DNA from: Isoetes taiwanensis
Lineage: Eukaryota > Streptophyta > Lycopodiopsida > Isoetales > Isoetaceae
Direction: 5' to 3'
Length of the DNA: 64,000 nucleotides
Assembly: GCA_021234155.1 (NCBI GenBank)
Contig: JAJEKV010000005.1
Span: forward strand, 11,402,572-11,466,571
In this document: positions 10,701 through 22,015 of the stretch, in pieces
Layout: every line of letters starts with the position of its first letter
How positions within the stretch are numbered: position 1 is the first letter of the stretch
Made by a program: the position numbers and the translations under genes
The notes under the pieces: generated by a model
The model's database searches: none
Told to the model about the DNA's origin: nothing
What the model saw: the letters and a program-made list of their open reading frames with translations, nothing else

Positions 10701-11545
10701 CCTCTTGATCGTGAGGAGCATCCCGTAATGTAAATCCTACCAAACCCTAGGGTTTGGTAGGGTTTACATCTCGGCGCCAAGACGAGGAGACTAACACATC
10801 CGAAACTTTGCATGGAGTTCTCTGTATGCTCGGGGACCATGCCCGGAGATGGGGTCAAATCCCCTGCAAAGCAAACATGCTTTTCGCACTCCCCTTCACC
10901 CGAAAGGGGTTGTGAAGGGAGTCTCCAAAGGTATGCTTGACCGAAATTTGGCTCGCCTCCCGGTGCCATGAGGGTAATCCAAAGACGGGTATTCCACGCC
11001 GATCCCGGGCCCTCCGGGTCATCCGGAGCATCCCCCGAATGTAAACCCTAGGGTTTGCTAGGGTTTACATCTCGGCGCCAAGGCGGAGACTCACACATCC
11101 GAAACTTTGCATGGAGTTCTCGTCGTATGCCTGGGGACCATGCCAGGAGATGGGGTCCCGAATCCCCGGCAGCAAACATGCTTTCCGCACTCCCCTTCAC
11201 TGGAAAGGGGCTTGTGAAGGGGAGTCTCCGAAAGGTATGCTGCACCGGGAAATTTGGCTCTGTCTCCCAATGCCATGAGGGTAATCCAGCACGGGTATTC
11301 CACGTCAGATCCTGGGCCCTCGGGTCATCTGGAGACATCAGAATGTAAACCCTATCAAATCCTAGGGTTTGCTAGGGTTTACATCTCGAGCGTCAAGACG
11401 GAGACTCACACATCCGAAACTTTGCATGGAGTTCTCGTCGGTATGCTCGGGGACCATGCGGGAGATGGGGTCGAATCCCCCCTCACAACAACATGCTGAT
11501 CCAGACTCCCCTTCACTGGAAAGGGGCTTGTGAGTTCTCCAAGAT
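10700..11545. repeat. Tandem array of ~310-bp units with a central palindrome, three copies
   Basis: Copies start near 10728, 11038 and 11343. Each begins with an inverted repeat built from GTAAACCCTA and TAGGGTTTAC (10730-10768, 11042-11069 and 11344-11382), then shares ATCCGAAACTTTGCATGGAG and GGGGACCATGC, and the first two also share CACGGGTATTCCACG-type sequence. The phrase GGGGAGTCTCCGAAAGGTAT also occurs at 7836 at the start of the 820-bp array, so the two arrays are related at their junctions. Confidence 0.88.
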
Positions 11546-11599
11546 CCTTCTATTCTATCCCTTGCCAAACTCCTGTACAAAAATTTCAAAGGTTATCAT

Positions 11600-12056
11600 A
11601 TTTCTTGCATAAAGTCCTAGTCACGTCACCACCATCTAGCCATGTCACCCAAAATTTGCCAACATCACCCAATGAAAAGACCAAAGATGGACATCTTTTC
11701 ATTTTTGGCCTAGTCAAAACTTGGCCTTGCTTACTTGACATGCCATGTCACCACTTGGAGTGCCTAGGTGGCATGCTTGAGCCTAGGTGGCATGTTGGAG
11801 CCACCTTGGCATGTTGGAGCCTAGGTGGCATGTTGGAGCCTAGGTGGCATGCTAGAGCTCACGAGGCATGTTGGAGCCTAGTTGGCATGTTGGAGCCTAC
11901 GTGGCATGTTGAAGCCCAGGTGGCATGTTGGAGCCTAGGTGGCATATTTGAGCCACCTTGGCATGCTTGAGCCTAGGTGGCATGTTGGAGCCAACTTGGC
12001 ATGTTGGAGCTCACGTGGCATGTTGCAGCCCAGGTGGCATGTTATAGCCTAGGTGG
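11600..12056 (-). repeat. Right inverted arm: unique part plus minisatellite
   Basis: 11600-11765 is the reverse complement of 7640-7790. 11760-12056 is the same minisatellite read on the other strand (GAGCCTAGGTGGCATGTTG units). The right minisatellite has about 15 units, roughly half of the left arm. Confidence 0.9.
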
Positions 12057-12059
12057 CCA

Positions 12060-13740
12060 GACCCCAGGAGACGGACATCACAAAGGTTACCGAGGCAGGC
12101 TTTCCTACCAGTGCTCCTCTGGGAGGGCAAATGCCAATGCCTCCCTTCCCGGAACCCGGTTTCCCTATCCGACCGTTGAATTCTCTATTCAGGTAACTTG
12201 CTTCGAGCAGGCTCAAAAAAATTCAAGATCTGTCCGGGAGAACATATCCGCAAAGTGTCCTGCAGTCGACCGTGTAGAAACCCAAGTGTTTTGTCGTTCG
12301 GGCAGTACAAAGGCTCCGGAATGGAGATTTGACTTCGCCATGTCGTCCGAAACAGCGAAATTACCCTAGGGACTCCTTTTTTGCAGCAAAAGAAACACGA
12401 ACCCTCTACATGGCAGTATTCTGCACCCTCCGCTAAGGCCAATTCACTACGAACGTGTTGGACATGAGCTACTTTGGCGCTTCCGGGAGCAGGGGTGGTC
12501 TTCTGCCCACGAAACTTGGTCTCGTGGTAATGTCGATGTTTGAGTCCGTTGGAAGAGTCGAGATCACGATTTAGGGGTGGGAGAGTTGCCCGTCTGGTGG
12601 CCAAGGACCCTCGAGAGAGGACCTTTGGGACAAACTTCTTCCGGAAGGTTTTAGGGCTCCGGGCGTCCAACGCCTCCCACTACCTCATGACATTGTGCAA
12701 GATCCCGGGTCCAATCGGCTAGGGTATGGCCTCCAAAACGTAAACCCCGGTGTGTGTTGCTAGGTTATTGTAGGGACGTTATGGAGGTCGAAGTTTTATT
12801 CAGTTGCACTTGAGACATGGTCGGAGAAGCTGCAGATTGAAAACAAGAAATAAGAAACCGGCGAAATGGGGTTTGGATTTCGAGGCGGGGCTTTCCTACC
12901 GGTGCTCCTCGGGAGGGCAAATGCCAATGCCTCCCTTCCCGGAACCGGTTTCCCTATCCGGACCGTTGAATTCTCCATTCAAGTAACTTGCTTCGAAAGC
13001 AGGCTCAAGAAAATTCAAGATCTGTCAGGAGAACATATCCCTCATAAAAGTGTCCTGCAATCGTAGTGTAGAAATCCAAGTGTTTTGTCGTTCGGGCAGT
13101 ACAAAGGCTCCGGAATGGAGATTTGACTTCGCCATGTCGTCCGAAATAGCGAAATTACCCTAGGGACTAAGTTACACGGTCATTTTTTGCAGCAAAAGAA
13201 ACACGAACCCTCTACATGGCAGTATTCTGCACCCTCCGCTAAGGCCAATTCACTACGAACGTGTTGGACATGAGCTACTTTGGCACTTCCGGGAGCAGGG
13301 GTGGTCTTCTGCCCACGAAACTTGGTCTCCAGGGTAATGTCGATGTTTCGAGTCCGTTGGAAGAGTCAGATCACAGTTCCGGGGTGGGAGAGTTGCCGTC
13401 TGCGGGCCAAGGACCCTCCAGAGAGGATCTTTGGGACGAACTTCTTCTGGAAGGTTTTAGGGCTCCGTCTTCTGGCGTCAATGCCCTCCCACTACCTCAT
13501 GACATTGTGCAAGATCCTGGTCCAATCTGGCTAGGGTATGGCCTCCAAAACGCAAACCCTGTGCCTTGCCAGGTTATTGTAGGGCAAATGCCAATGTCCC
13601 CCCTCCCTCCCGGGAGGACTCGGTTTCCCTATCCGGCCGGTTGAATCCGGCATTCAAGTAACTTGCTTCGGCAGGTTCAAAAAAATCCAAGATCGGTCCA
13701 GGAGAACTTATCAAAACGCCTGGCGTTCTAGCGGTCGACA
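12060..13740. repeat. Tandem array of ~790-bp units, about 2.2 copies
   Basis: Markers AAGTGTTTTGTCGTTCGGGC (~12284 and ~13078) and GGGCAAATGCCAATG (~12124, ~12915 and ~13581) define the period. The third copy is partial. Parts (GCGAAATTACCCTAGGG, CTACTTTGGC, ACTTGGTCTC…GGTAATG…GATGTT) match the ~820-bp family in the same order, so the two families share an ancestor. Long open frames here are shifted between copies and are not genes. Confidence 0.88.
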
Positions 13741-14640
13741 GTGTAGATGTACCATATATATCCCTTGATCTTTATTAGCTTACAAAATGTAACATCACTT
13801 ATTAACTTAATGTGCATAACACTATGCTCCAACAACCCACAATGTGACATTAAAATCTTATCATGCATTAATACTGGTATCAGGTTACAGTTAGCCATTT
13901 GTGACCAATCGAAGTCACCAAATCTATCTTTCCAATATTATCACATAAGTAGCACAATATAGGATCACACTAGACCTAGATTTCAGTAAACAACACTTCA
14001 CAAAGACTGTTCAATGTGCATCCATCGCCAAACAAATGTATTGTTTAACAATCTGTAATGCCAATCATATGGTAAATATCACAAATTAAACCCTTTTGGT
14101 TCCAGCTTTTGTTTTTCAAAAAAGAGTGATTAGCACAAGTCCATCCTTTTTAAAAATCAAGAAAACCCAAAGGCTTAGAACCATGGTGGAGCAATAATGG
14201 TCACTTAGCTTGAACAAAGGGCTTGAAGACCAAGGTGGGTAATAAGTGAAGGGTAAATAAAAGGAAAAGATCATAAAAGGAAAAGATCACACGGGGGCAA
14301 TAGGAAATGGTGTGTTGGAAATGCCATTTTTACAAATGCGTGGTACAAGAACTAGGTACAAGAGTATTTGGACAAAGGCAATGGTGGTAAAATTTTAATA
14401 AAGGGCATGGGTGGAAATGTAAATATTGGCTAGGCAAAAATATTTAAACACTAAATATAAGGCAAAAGAAGCACAATGAAGGTGAAAGAAAATGATTAAG
14501 CTAAAAAATATAAAGGTGGGCAGAGATGAAGGGCCAAGATTAAGATCTTGGGCCCTAACATCCTATTGGTTTATTTTACTCCAGAGATGATGGGTGAGAG
14601 ATGAAGGGCCAAGATCTTGATCCTGGTCCTGATCATCCTA
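13741..14640. other. AT-rich intergenic DNA, no gene seen
   Basis: No convincing coding frame on either strand. Near 14525-14645 a segment of about 70 bp (AGATGAAGGGCCAAGAT… CCTATTGGTTTA) is duplicated in tandem with small changes. Confidence 0.6.
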
Positions 14641-14689
14641 TTGGTTTAGGTTAAATTTTTTTTTTCCCACGTCGATTTTGGCGCGTCGA

Positions 14690-15950
14690 TTTCGGCGCCT
14701 TGTTTCTTGGCGCCTGTTTCTTGCGGCTTTGCCTTTCTTGTTTCTTGGCACTGTGCTCCTTGCATGATTATCTTGCAGTCTTGAGATTGAGATTGCAGCT
14801 CTCCAAAGCAATGCAAGATGGCGGAAATCCGGCGGCCGAGTGTGTGCCTAGCCTGGCCACCGATGAATACATGGAGCTCAAATTTTTGGCGGGATTGGAT
14901 TGCTAGCCAATCTAATAGACGAGGCACCTAAACTGGCGTCCACAGGAAAATGTCGGTTGCCGGCATACACACAAAATGGTCGCTTCATGATTTGTAGGCT
15001 GCCGGATTCGTTGCACCGCTAAAACCACGATTTCGGATATGCATATTGCTATGCTACCGGATTTGTTGCCGAAGATGTGTCGGCTTGTGACAGATAGTGC
15101 ATTTGGCGTCTGCATAATCCTTTGTTTCCTAATCTATAGGGCAGAGATAAGCTTTGCTAGAAATACAGTTTTGAATCTATTTACCAAAGATATCTTTGGT
15201 CGGCCTGTTCAAGACCATAACAGGCTCGCATCGATTTATGATGGATTGCTTGTACCATGCCCGTGCCACTTGCACGAGCTCTAAGCGCTTTCGAAATCCA
15301 TAAGGTAACATTTCAGCAGGTCAAATAATCTTGGCCTACATACAGGTTTGGGTTGATTTCCCTTAAACATCTACATTTTTGCTTGGAAATGGTAGTTGGA
15401 TTTGTGTTTTAACTAAAACTTGGTTGTCTAGGGATGCCCAAATGTGTTTTGGCCCGCAAAGCGGCTTATGTGTTGGGCTGATATTCGCGGGGCGGATCTA
15501 TTACTATGGAACTGCCCTCTAATGATGTTGGATAAGGCGGAGATGCTTTTTGTATATCATGGTATGATGCTATCTTTTCTTATTAATTTATTTAAAATTT
15601 GGAAGCATGAGAATTTGTCGGGTTCTCATTGTCTATTAGAACCCTAAGCGAATTAGAAAGTTCTGAGATAAATATGGTGTAGTTCAAGTCTTGCATATGG
15701 TTTTCAATATGGTGCGAATCTTGCATACACTTGACCACTATTCTTTTATAATTCTTTGGCAGGTTTGACAAAGTTTATAGCTAGAATACAGCATAGACAA
15801 AGATCTGCTCCGGCAAAATATTGTAACTGGTCTGTTTTGGCTAAATATGCTTCGCCGACTATGGTTTTGTCTCGGAAAAGAGTACATTACAAGCAATTAT
15901 TACAAGCAGCTAGTTTTGCAACCTCCAAGGATTTCAAAATCCCATGAATT
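14690..15950 (+). other. Possible multi-exon gene or fragment, unrecognised
   Basis: Several stretches have exon-like edges: an ATG in strong context at ~14819 (AAGATGGCGG), an open segment at ~15433-15560 bounded by TTGTCTAG and CATG/GTATGA, and one at ~15763-15946 preceded by TTTGGCAG and ending in a stop. The reading frames were not joined reliably and no family is recognised. This is a weak call. It could equally be decayed transposon sequence. Confidence 0.2.
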
Positions 15951-17760
15951 GAATAGGCAAATAGAGTGAGGATATGAAAATCATGGTTTTAGTAATTGGA
16001 AACAGGATTTTTGAATCAGCTTCTTATACTTGAAATACATGCATTGGGTTATTTTGAACAAATTCAATAGATGAAATGTTTCTTTCCACTTTGAAGGAAT
16101 GACAAGTTATAAATTGCAAAACTTGCATGGACAATTTCTTGGAAAATAGCAATTGATTGTAATCGAAAACAATACTTAAAAAACTTGTCATTTAACCATG
16201 GCATTTAACCATGTTGTTTATTGAAGAAAACAACACTTAAAAATATTTATTTGACATGTTGTTTATTGAAAATTCTATAAAACAACATGTGCATTTTATG
16301 TAAAATAATACTAAAAGACAACACCTATTTTTGAAAAATTACATTGCCACATATCCACATATAAGAATGAGTGCCACGTGTCAAGATTTGATTGCTTAAA
16401 AACATGTCACGTGTAAACCAAAGCGTGTTGTTTTTGTAAAGTTAAAAAAAGTCCACGGATATTTTATTTTGATTTTCTTGCAAAAACAACACTTGTAAAC
16501 AACCAATTTAAGAAATAACATTGTCGTACTTTTTAATAGCTACATATAATATTGAGGGAAAACAATATTTGAAAATAGTAATTATTTTAAATGCAACATG
16601 TGAATTTCTTTAAAAACTACACATCTTTCTCTAAGAAAACAATGTCAACTTTTAAAAACTACAAGTAGAGGAAAAAAACAAAACGCATAGAAAAAAATAA
16701 AAAGATATATTTTTTTTACTTCTTCATTAGTAGTAATATGTAAATCTACGCGTGTACTTTTCAAAAAAACAACGCATGACTTCTTACAAAAACAACAGTG
16801 ACAAAAAAACCACACGTAGAAAAAAACTGATAAAAACAATAGTGAAAAAAAAGGACACATTGACAAAAATGGCCAAAAGACCACCGTGGAAAATTTCTGC
16901 CAAAAACCACTGTCTCTTTGTGCAAATCCGGATAAACGGGCCACGTGGACTTTTGGGGCCATTTTGGTGTTGTTTTTGGCATAAAACAACACTTCCGTAC
17001 AAGGAAAAAACAACTGTGGACCAAAAATTGGGGTCAGTGTGCTCTCATTACATCTTCACAGACGAGTTTGCAGACTGCAAAAAATCGATTCATCCAGATC
17101 AACAGCGCTCAGATACATATCCACCCACACAACACCAACTTGAACAGTCTATTTAAAGCACTGTTTCATTATATATGGACTTTCCCTGAGTCCATATGCC
17201 TCCGAAATTGACGCAAATTTCTGGAATATTATGGTTTTTTTTAATAGAATGATGCAAATTGTCTAGAATATTGTCTAGAATATAGGGTTGTGAGAGCATA
17301 TTGTGCACAATAAGATGAACTAGAACAACTTTAAGACATTAAAATTATACATAATTTCATTAAAACATCATACACTTTTCAAAGCAATCATATAGCAATT
17401 GAAAGTAAAGTTAATGTTATGAAAATGTTAAAGTTTCAAATATCCATCATCCGTATGTTATGCGACTGCAATTCCTCATCAATTGGGAGACTTTTCTCGG
17501 CTCTTCTGGGATTATTGCTATTTTCCTGCACATACCCGGGTGAATGTTAGTATTGTAATAGGTTATCGAGAGGAATATACAAGTGTGAAATTAGGCGACC
17601 GCCGTATTTAAGTCTAGCTTCACGTCCAATAACATATTTATTAATGTTATGGAAGTGTTGCTTAAAGGGGCATTATGCAAAAAGAATTCAATTAACTAAG
17701 AAAAAATACGTTGTGTAACTAAAGAATTAAAATTAAGTTAAAAAAAATCAATTTCAGAAC
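15950..17760. other. AT-rich DNA with recurring AACAACACTT motifs, no gene seen
   Basis: From ~16160 to ~17000 short phrases such as AAAACAACACTT, AACATGTTGTTTA and their complements recur irregularly, giving Lys/Thr-rich or Phe-rich artefact frames on both strands. The mixture of direct and inverted copies suggests an old short dispersed repeat. No coding evidence. Confidence 0.5.
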
Positions 17761-17764
17761 TAAA

Positions 17765-17940
17765 GCTAACCTAACCTAACCCTAACACAGCTTCTAACGG
17801 CTAACCCTAACACAGCTTCTAGCCATGGCAAAAAACCTATCGGGTATGGTACGGCCTAACGGCTAACCCTAATGCAGCTTCGAGCTATGGCAAAAAACCT
17901 ATTGGGTATGGTATGGCGGCACAGGTAGCGGGTATAGCCG
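17765..17940. repeat. Short tandem duplication with CTAACC motifs
   Basis: CTAACCTAACCTAACCCTAAC at ~17768 is followed by two or three copies of a ~65-80-bp unit (GGCTAACCCTAA…GCAGCTTC…GCTATGGCAAAAAACCTAT…GGGTATGGTA). The CCTAA phrases are too few and too irregular to call interstitial telomere repeats. Confidence 0.6.
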
Positions 17941-18074
17941 AGCTTGAAACTTGGCCGGGTATGGCCAAGATGGCCGGGTATGGCAGGTATGACCCAGCTC
18001 AGATGCTGTGTTTTAGGGCCAAGCTCAGTACTGCTATCAGAAGAAGAAGCTCATGGAACTGAGTTTTTTTGTTT

Positions 18075-18245
18075 TCATGTGTTGGAGTTTGGCACCATGA
18101 TCGGATTGAAATCATCCCCGATGATCAGGACAGCAGAATCACTCCTTCATTTGTGGCCTTCACAGACACAATATTTCATCAGAGATGCAGCCGAGAGTGA
18201 GGCTGCCATGAATCCTGCTAGTATTACTGTCTTTGCCATAAATCC
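18075..18245 (+). pseudogene. HSP70 pseudogene fragment (N-terminal ATPase region)
   Basis: In one frame from ~18075, [18 protein letters not shown] is followed by [12 protein letters not shown], the start of the Hsp70/BiP nucleotide-binding domain (normally …YSCVGV…RITPS.VAFTDTERLIGDAAKNQ). After a frame change near 18170, [12 protein letters not shown] continues the same family. The glycine-rich DLGTT phosphate loop upstream is degraded, and the AMNPA…ITV segment is re-duplicated at 18240-18285. No Hsp70 sequence is recognised beyond that. It is a short, frameshifted relic of a cytosolic or ER chaperone gene. Confidence 0.72.
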
Positions 18246-18589
18246 TGTTAGTATTACTGCCATGAATCCTGCTACTGTATTTCAAAGTAGTTCCTGGAGC
18301 TGTAGATGCAGCCATAATGGTTGAAATATTATAAGGATGAAGGATTTGCTTCAAATGGTGCTCGTTTTGAGGTATGTCTGCTTCGAAGGATATAAGAAAA
18401 TATTAAGTTTAACAGGATTTATGCATCAGGAATTGCTTCAAAGAGCATATGTGGCAGGCAAATTGATGTGAAGCCCAATGGGAAATGTGATTCCAGAAAT
18501 CAATTGGACACAAGGATTTGAGCACAAGGAATTCCATGCGCACAGAATTCTAGAGAAGGGTTTCAAGGAAGCCGATGCAGTTGTAATGG

Positions 18590-18865
18590 CCTGCAAATTG
18601 GGCGGTCGCCGGATTTCTTGCCAGACAGGACTAGGACTGAGTTACAGTTACTACAAGAAGAGGTAAAAAAAATGATGCTCCTGGAAATTTCTTGCCGGAT
18701 TTCTTGCCAGACATGACTCACTTATAGTTATTAGTTACTAGACTACAGGTTCCTAGACAACACAAGATTTAAATAAAATGAGTTTGTCCCACAGAGTGAT
18801 CGTCCTGCAAATTGGGCGGACGCCAGATTTCTTGCCAGACAGGACTAGACGAGAGGTAAAAAAAT
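18590..18865. repeat. Local duplications of a GGATTTCTTGCCAGACA unit
   Basis: CAAATTGGGCGG(T/A)CGCC followed by GATTTCTTGCCAGACAGGAC occurs at ~18593 and ~18808, with a shorter copy at ~18690. Each is close to a GAGGTAAAAAAA or similar edge. No protein is recognised. Confidence 0.6.
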
Positions 18866-20250
18866 AAACCGTCACAAGATAGACAAGACCATTGTTAAGG
18901 GCCTTGAAATTGGGCGCCCAATTTCAGGTACAAGCTGCACTTGGAGATATATGGTGAACAATATCTACATTACAATACATATATTTCCTTCACATGTTTG
19001 TATTCAATATGCTAGAGAAGCACACTTCAATTATTCATTGAGCATATTTCAATCATTTTTTGTTTATTATCGTTTCTAACGTCTATCAAATATTACAGTT
19101 AGCTCATGCTTCAATCATTTCTTTTTTATTTAATTATTATTAACATTGCTCATGTGTATCAAATCTTCTACCTAACATGGTTATCCTCCTCACATTTTTA
19201 ATGGCTTATGCACACAATACCATCCTTTAAAAGTTTAATGCATGTCCAAATACAAGGGAGATGTGAACATCTATACGAAAAGAATAAAAAACAATAGATA
19301 AAGGAGATGCGCCTACCTTTGACAGTCTTGAAACAAGCTAAAACACTTCAAAATGTCTTCTAGATGATGGGCGCCCTGGTGAAGGAGGAGAATGGAGAAG
19401 GAAGAAAAGACGACCTTGCATCTTTCAAATGAGGTCTTAACATGAGCAAAAATAAGTCCAAAAAGACTGCATGCATGATGAACACGTGGAACGTAGTAAA
19501 AGGTATAGGGCATATTTGGTGGGCCCATAATGTGTCATTAAATAAACCCCCCTTTTCATTAGCATTTCAAATTTCAAATTAAAGTGGCCACGTCGACCAT
19601 CCACGTGGTTGTCAAAATTCAAATTCAAATTCAAATGCAAATTCAAATTTCCCCCCCAAATCAATATTGGCTTCAGGCATCTCGCCATCTGTCATTGCAG
19701 CCCTCAACCAGGCACTTGTGGACGGCTCTCAACTAAGCGTTTGTGGACGGCTCTCAACTAGGTGCTTTGCCTCCATAACATAAGTTTTCGTGTTTACATT
19801 AGCATGTAGCATAGGCGCTAGTGTAAAGCACTAGTACTTCCATGTTTTGCTGCCATTTTCTTGCAATTCTAGAGTATTTTTAATGTAACTCTAACATATC
19901 ATTGAGCATTCCGGCTAATGAAAATCTAAGTACCTATATTTCTGTAAGCTTATTACAGCCTGCAGTGACAAAGTGATCATGAGATGATGAGCCTACCTGT
20001 AGGCTTGAAGATGAGGTAAGAGTTTTTGTTATTTGAAATCACATAGCTAGTTGTGGTAGAGTTTGCATTAGACATGTGTAGATATTGTTGTTGTCAGATG
20101 GGGTGTTTGGAAGTGAACATATATGGCTCAGCACGCACCCAACTCGGTGCCCCAAAGTTGTTAGGCAAGTTGTTTTGGGGTCCAATTTGGAGGTGGTGCA
20201 CTAAAACAGGGCGGGCGACCAATATGGAGAGCCCAGATGTGTGGACGCCC
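18866..20250. other. No gene seen; simple and short tandem repeats
   Basis: Contains an (AAATTC)n-like tract at ~19605-19650 and three copies of GTGGACGGCTCTCAACTA at ~19715-19765. No coding signal convinced me. Confidence 0.5.
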
Positions 20251-20256
20251 AATTTC

Positions 20257-20354
20257 GTGCATCCAAATTGGGCGGGCGCCCAATTTAAGGGTCCAAAAAA
20301 AAAAAAAAAAAAAAAAGGACCTCAAATTCGGCGCCCGCCCAGTTTGGATGCACC
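20257..20354. repeat. Long hairpin with 22-nt oligo-A loop
   Basis: The left arm (20257-20294) starts GTGCATCCAAATTGGGCGGG. The right arm (20317-20354) ends …CCGCCCAGTTTGGATGCACC. The arms pair over about 38 bp with three or four mismatches and one bulge, around 22 A residues at 20295-20316. GGGCGCCCAATTT phrases also appear at ~18910 and ~20480, so the arms belong to a dispersed short repeat. Confidence 0.85.
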
Positions 20355-21540
20355 GAATCCCAATTTGGGCTTATCAATTTGGGCTGAGGTTCAATCTCTC
20401 TCTCTTTCTCTCTGTTTTTTTAAGACAATTTCACCAAGTTTAGATATAATTTTCGTATGTATTTCGTGCTTGGAAACGAGGCGAGCGCCCAATTTGTAAT
20501 GATATATCTTTTGCTATTTTGCAGATTTGAAGACAATGTAAGAGGTATTTGAAGTCAGGGTCATACACTCTAGGAGAGGATAAATGCTCATAAATAGAGG
20601 TATGGCATCACAATACCTTCGAGGAAGGGTCTCGTATCCTTCGCAGACCCCGATGTTACAGTATGTGACCTGCTTCTAGGATTGAACACTATGGATGTGT
20701 TCGACACCCACGGGTTCCATCTGCCTAGCAATCTCAACATTCATTTTTGGACTATTTCATTATATATGGACTACTACAATGACAAAGCTATATGTGCCAT
20801 CCAAGACTTGAGCTACTGGACTTTTGACAAGAAGGCACTGTATACCAGCGGCCTCACTATGAGAACATGAATGTCCATTTGACGAGCCATCCATGAAGGT
20901 CTTACGATGAGATTTCTCTTGCAACTGGACGATTCATTTGTACAAAACAGAAATAGGTATGTGATTTCATATCTTTTACATATATTTCAATAACATGTGC
21001 ACATCGTTGATGATGATGAGAGGTTGACTGCGCACTCGGGGCCTCTAGATTTTGAGTTTGAGAATGATCGGTCATGTACCACAAAGCGTCAAGCCATCAC
21101 CGCGAGGAGCATTGATCCGTGAAAGGATAAACCTATGCCCTGATGATGTCTTGTGTCTGACGTGGGAGATGGAAGCCAATGACTGCTAGTGACTACATAG
21201 AGATAGAGGCTATCGACAAGAAGAAGATACCCAATACTATAAAGATACCCGTGCATGCTGCGGAGGCATATGCAGCACTCGCATGGGATGTCAATTAGTA
21301 TATGGAAAAGAGTCATTGATGCGAGAATTTCAAAAATGGTCCATAAATTCAGGTTTTGTCCAAAAATAATGAAACTGTGCTTTTTACAGTCATCTCAACA
21401 TCTTTATGATCATACCTTCTTACCTCTATACTTTGAAATCATTTCGGTCACTGGTATTTCGCAGGTTACCATTTGTATTGTGAAGTTCACTTGAGTCGCT
21501 ATTCCCAAACCTTTTATTCATTTGCAGGTCTGTGGTCTAT
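20355..21540. other. No certain gene; possible decayed exons
   Basis: Short protein-like stretches occur near 20690-20865 and 21020-21110 (DDERLTAHSGPLDFEFE), but stops and missing partners prevent a gene call. No family is recognised. Confidence 0.3.
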
Positions 21541-22015
21541 TATGACCATGGAAAAAATTAATGGCTAAACTTAGCTAAATGGCGAAATTTTGGCCTTGTT
21601 TGGAAAAAAAATGGCTAAACTATGGCCCTTTTTGGGCTAAAAAAAAACAAAATTTTAGCCAAGTCTATTTCACGCCCCACCTCCATTTCGTCTGACTTTA
21701 GCTAATCGCAAGAAAGTGTAACTGCCAAAATTTGGAAAGTTTAGCCAAAGCTTAGAAGCTTTTACGTCAAATTTTAGTGTACTTTAGCCAAATTATCCTA
21801 TAGCCTTTATATTTATTATGGTCAGTTAATATTTAGGTCTTGAATTAGTGAAAAATAGTCAAAAGATAGAAGAATTTTTTTTTTTTAAATAAAAGTTTAG
21901 CCAAATGTAAGAAAGTACAGGTGGCAAAATTTAGAAAGTTTAGCTAAACATTAGAAGCTTTCACCTCAATTTTTGGCATACTTTAGCCAAGTCTATTTCA
22001 CCACTTTGAATATAA
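21540..22015. repeat. Repeat region rich in TTTAGCCAA phrases
   Basis: AAAGTTTAGC(C/T)AAA…TTAGAAGCTTT is followed by ACTTTAGCCAA at ~21735-21800 and ~21935-22000. CCAAGTCTATTTCAC is at ~21658 and ~21988. The region reads as two diverged copies of a ~200-bp repeat with inverted sub-elements (GGCTAAA and TTTAGCC). Confidence 0.6.

Larger units (their letters stand above)
7060..12056. mobile_element. Foldback-like element: inverted minisatellite arms around a satellite core
   Basis: The left arm (7060-7790) and right arm (11600-12056) are inverted copies. Their outer parts are a ~19-21-bp minisatellite and their inner ~140 bp are unique sequence. Between the arms lie two families of tandem units and no recognisable transposase. 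The architecture resembles foldback elements or MULEs with long repetitive terminal inverted repeats. No target-site duplication or terminal motif was found at the outer edges, so classification as a mobile element is inference. Confidence 0.5.

Noticed and set aside
8271..13644. Many 60-160-codon frames on both strands in the satellite block
   Set aside because: Positions and frames differ between tandem copies. Low AT content alone explains the absence of stops.
16645..17013. Phe-rich membrane-like frames on the minus strand
   Set aside because: Antisense of A-rich repeat DNA; three overlapping frames have the same composition and none has a domain.
17765..17790. Interstitial telomere repeat (CTAACC/CCTAA)
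   Set aside because: Only about four irregular units, not the plant CCCTAAA register.
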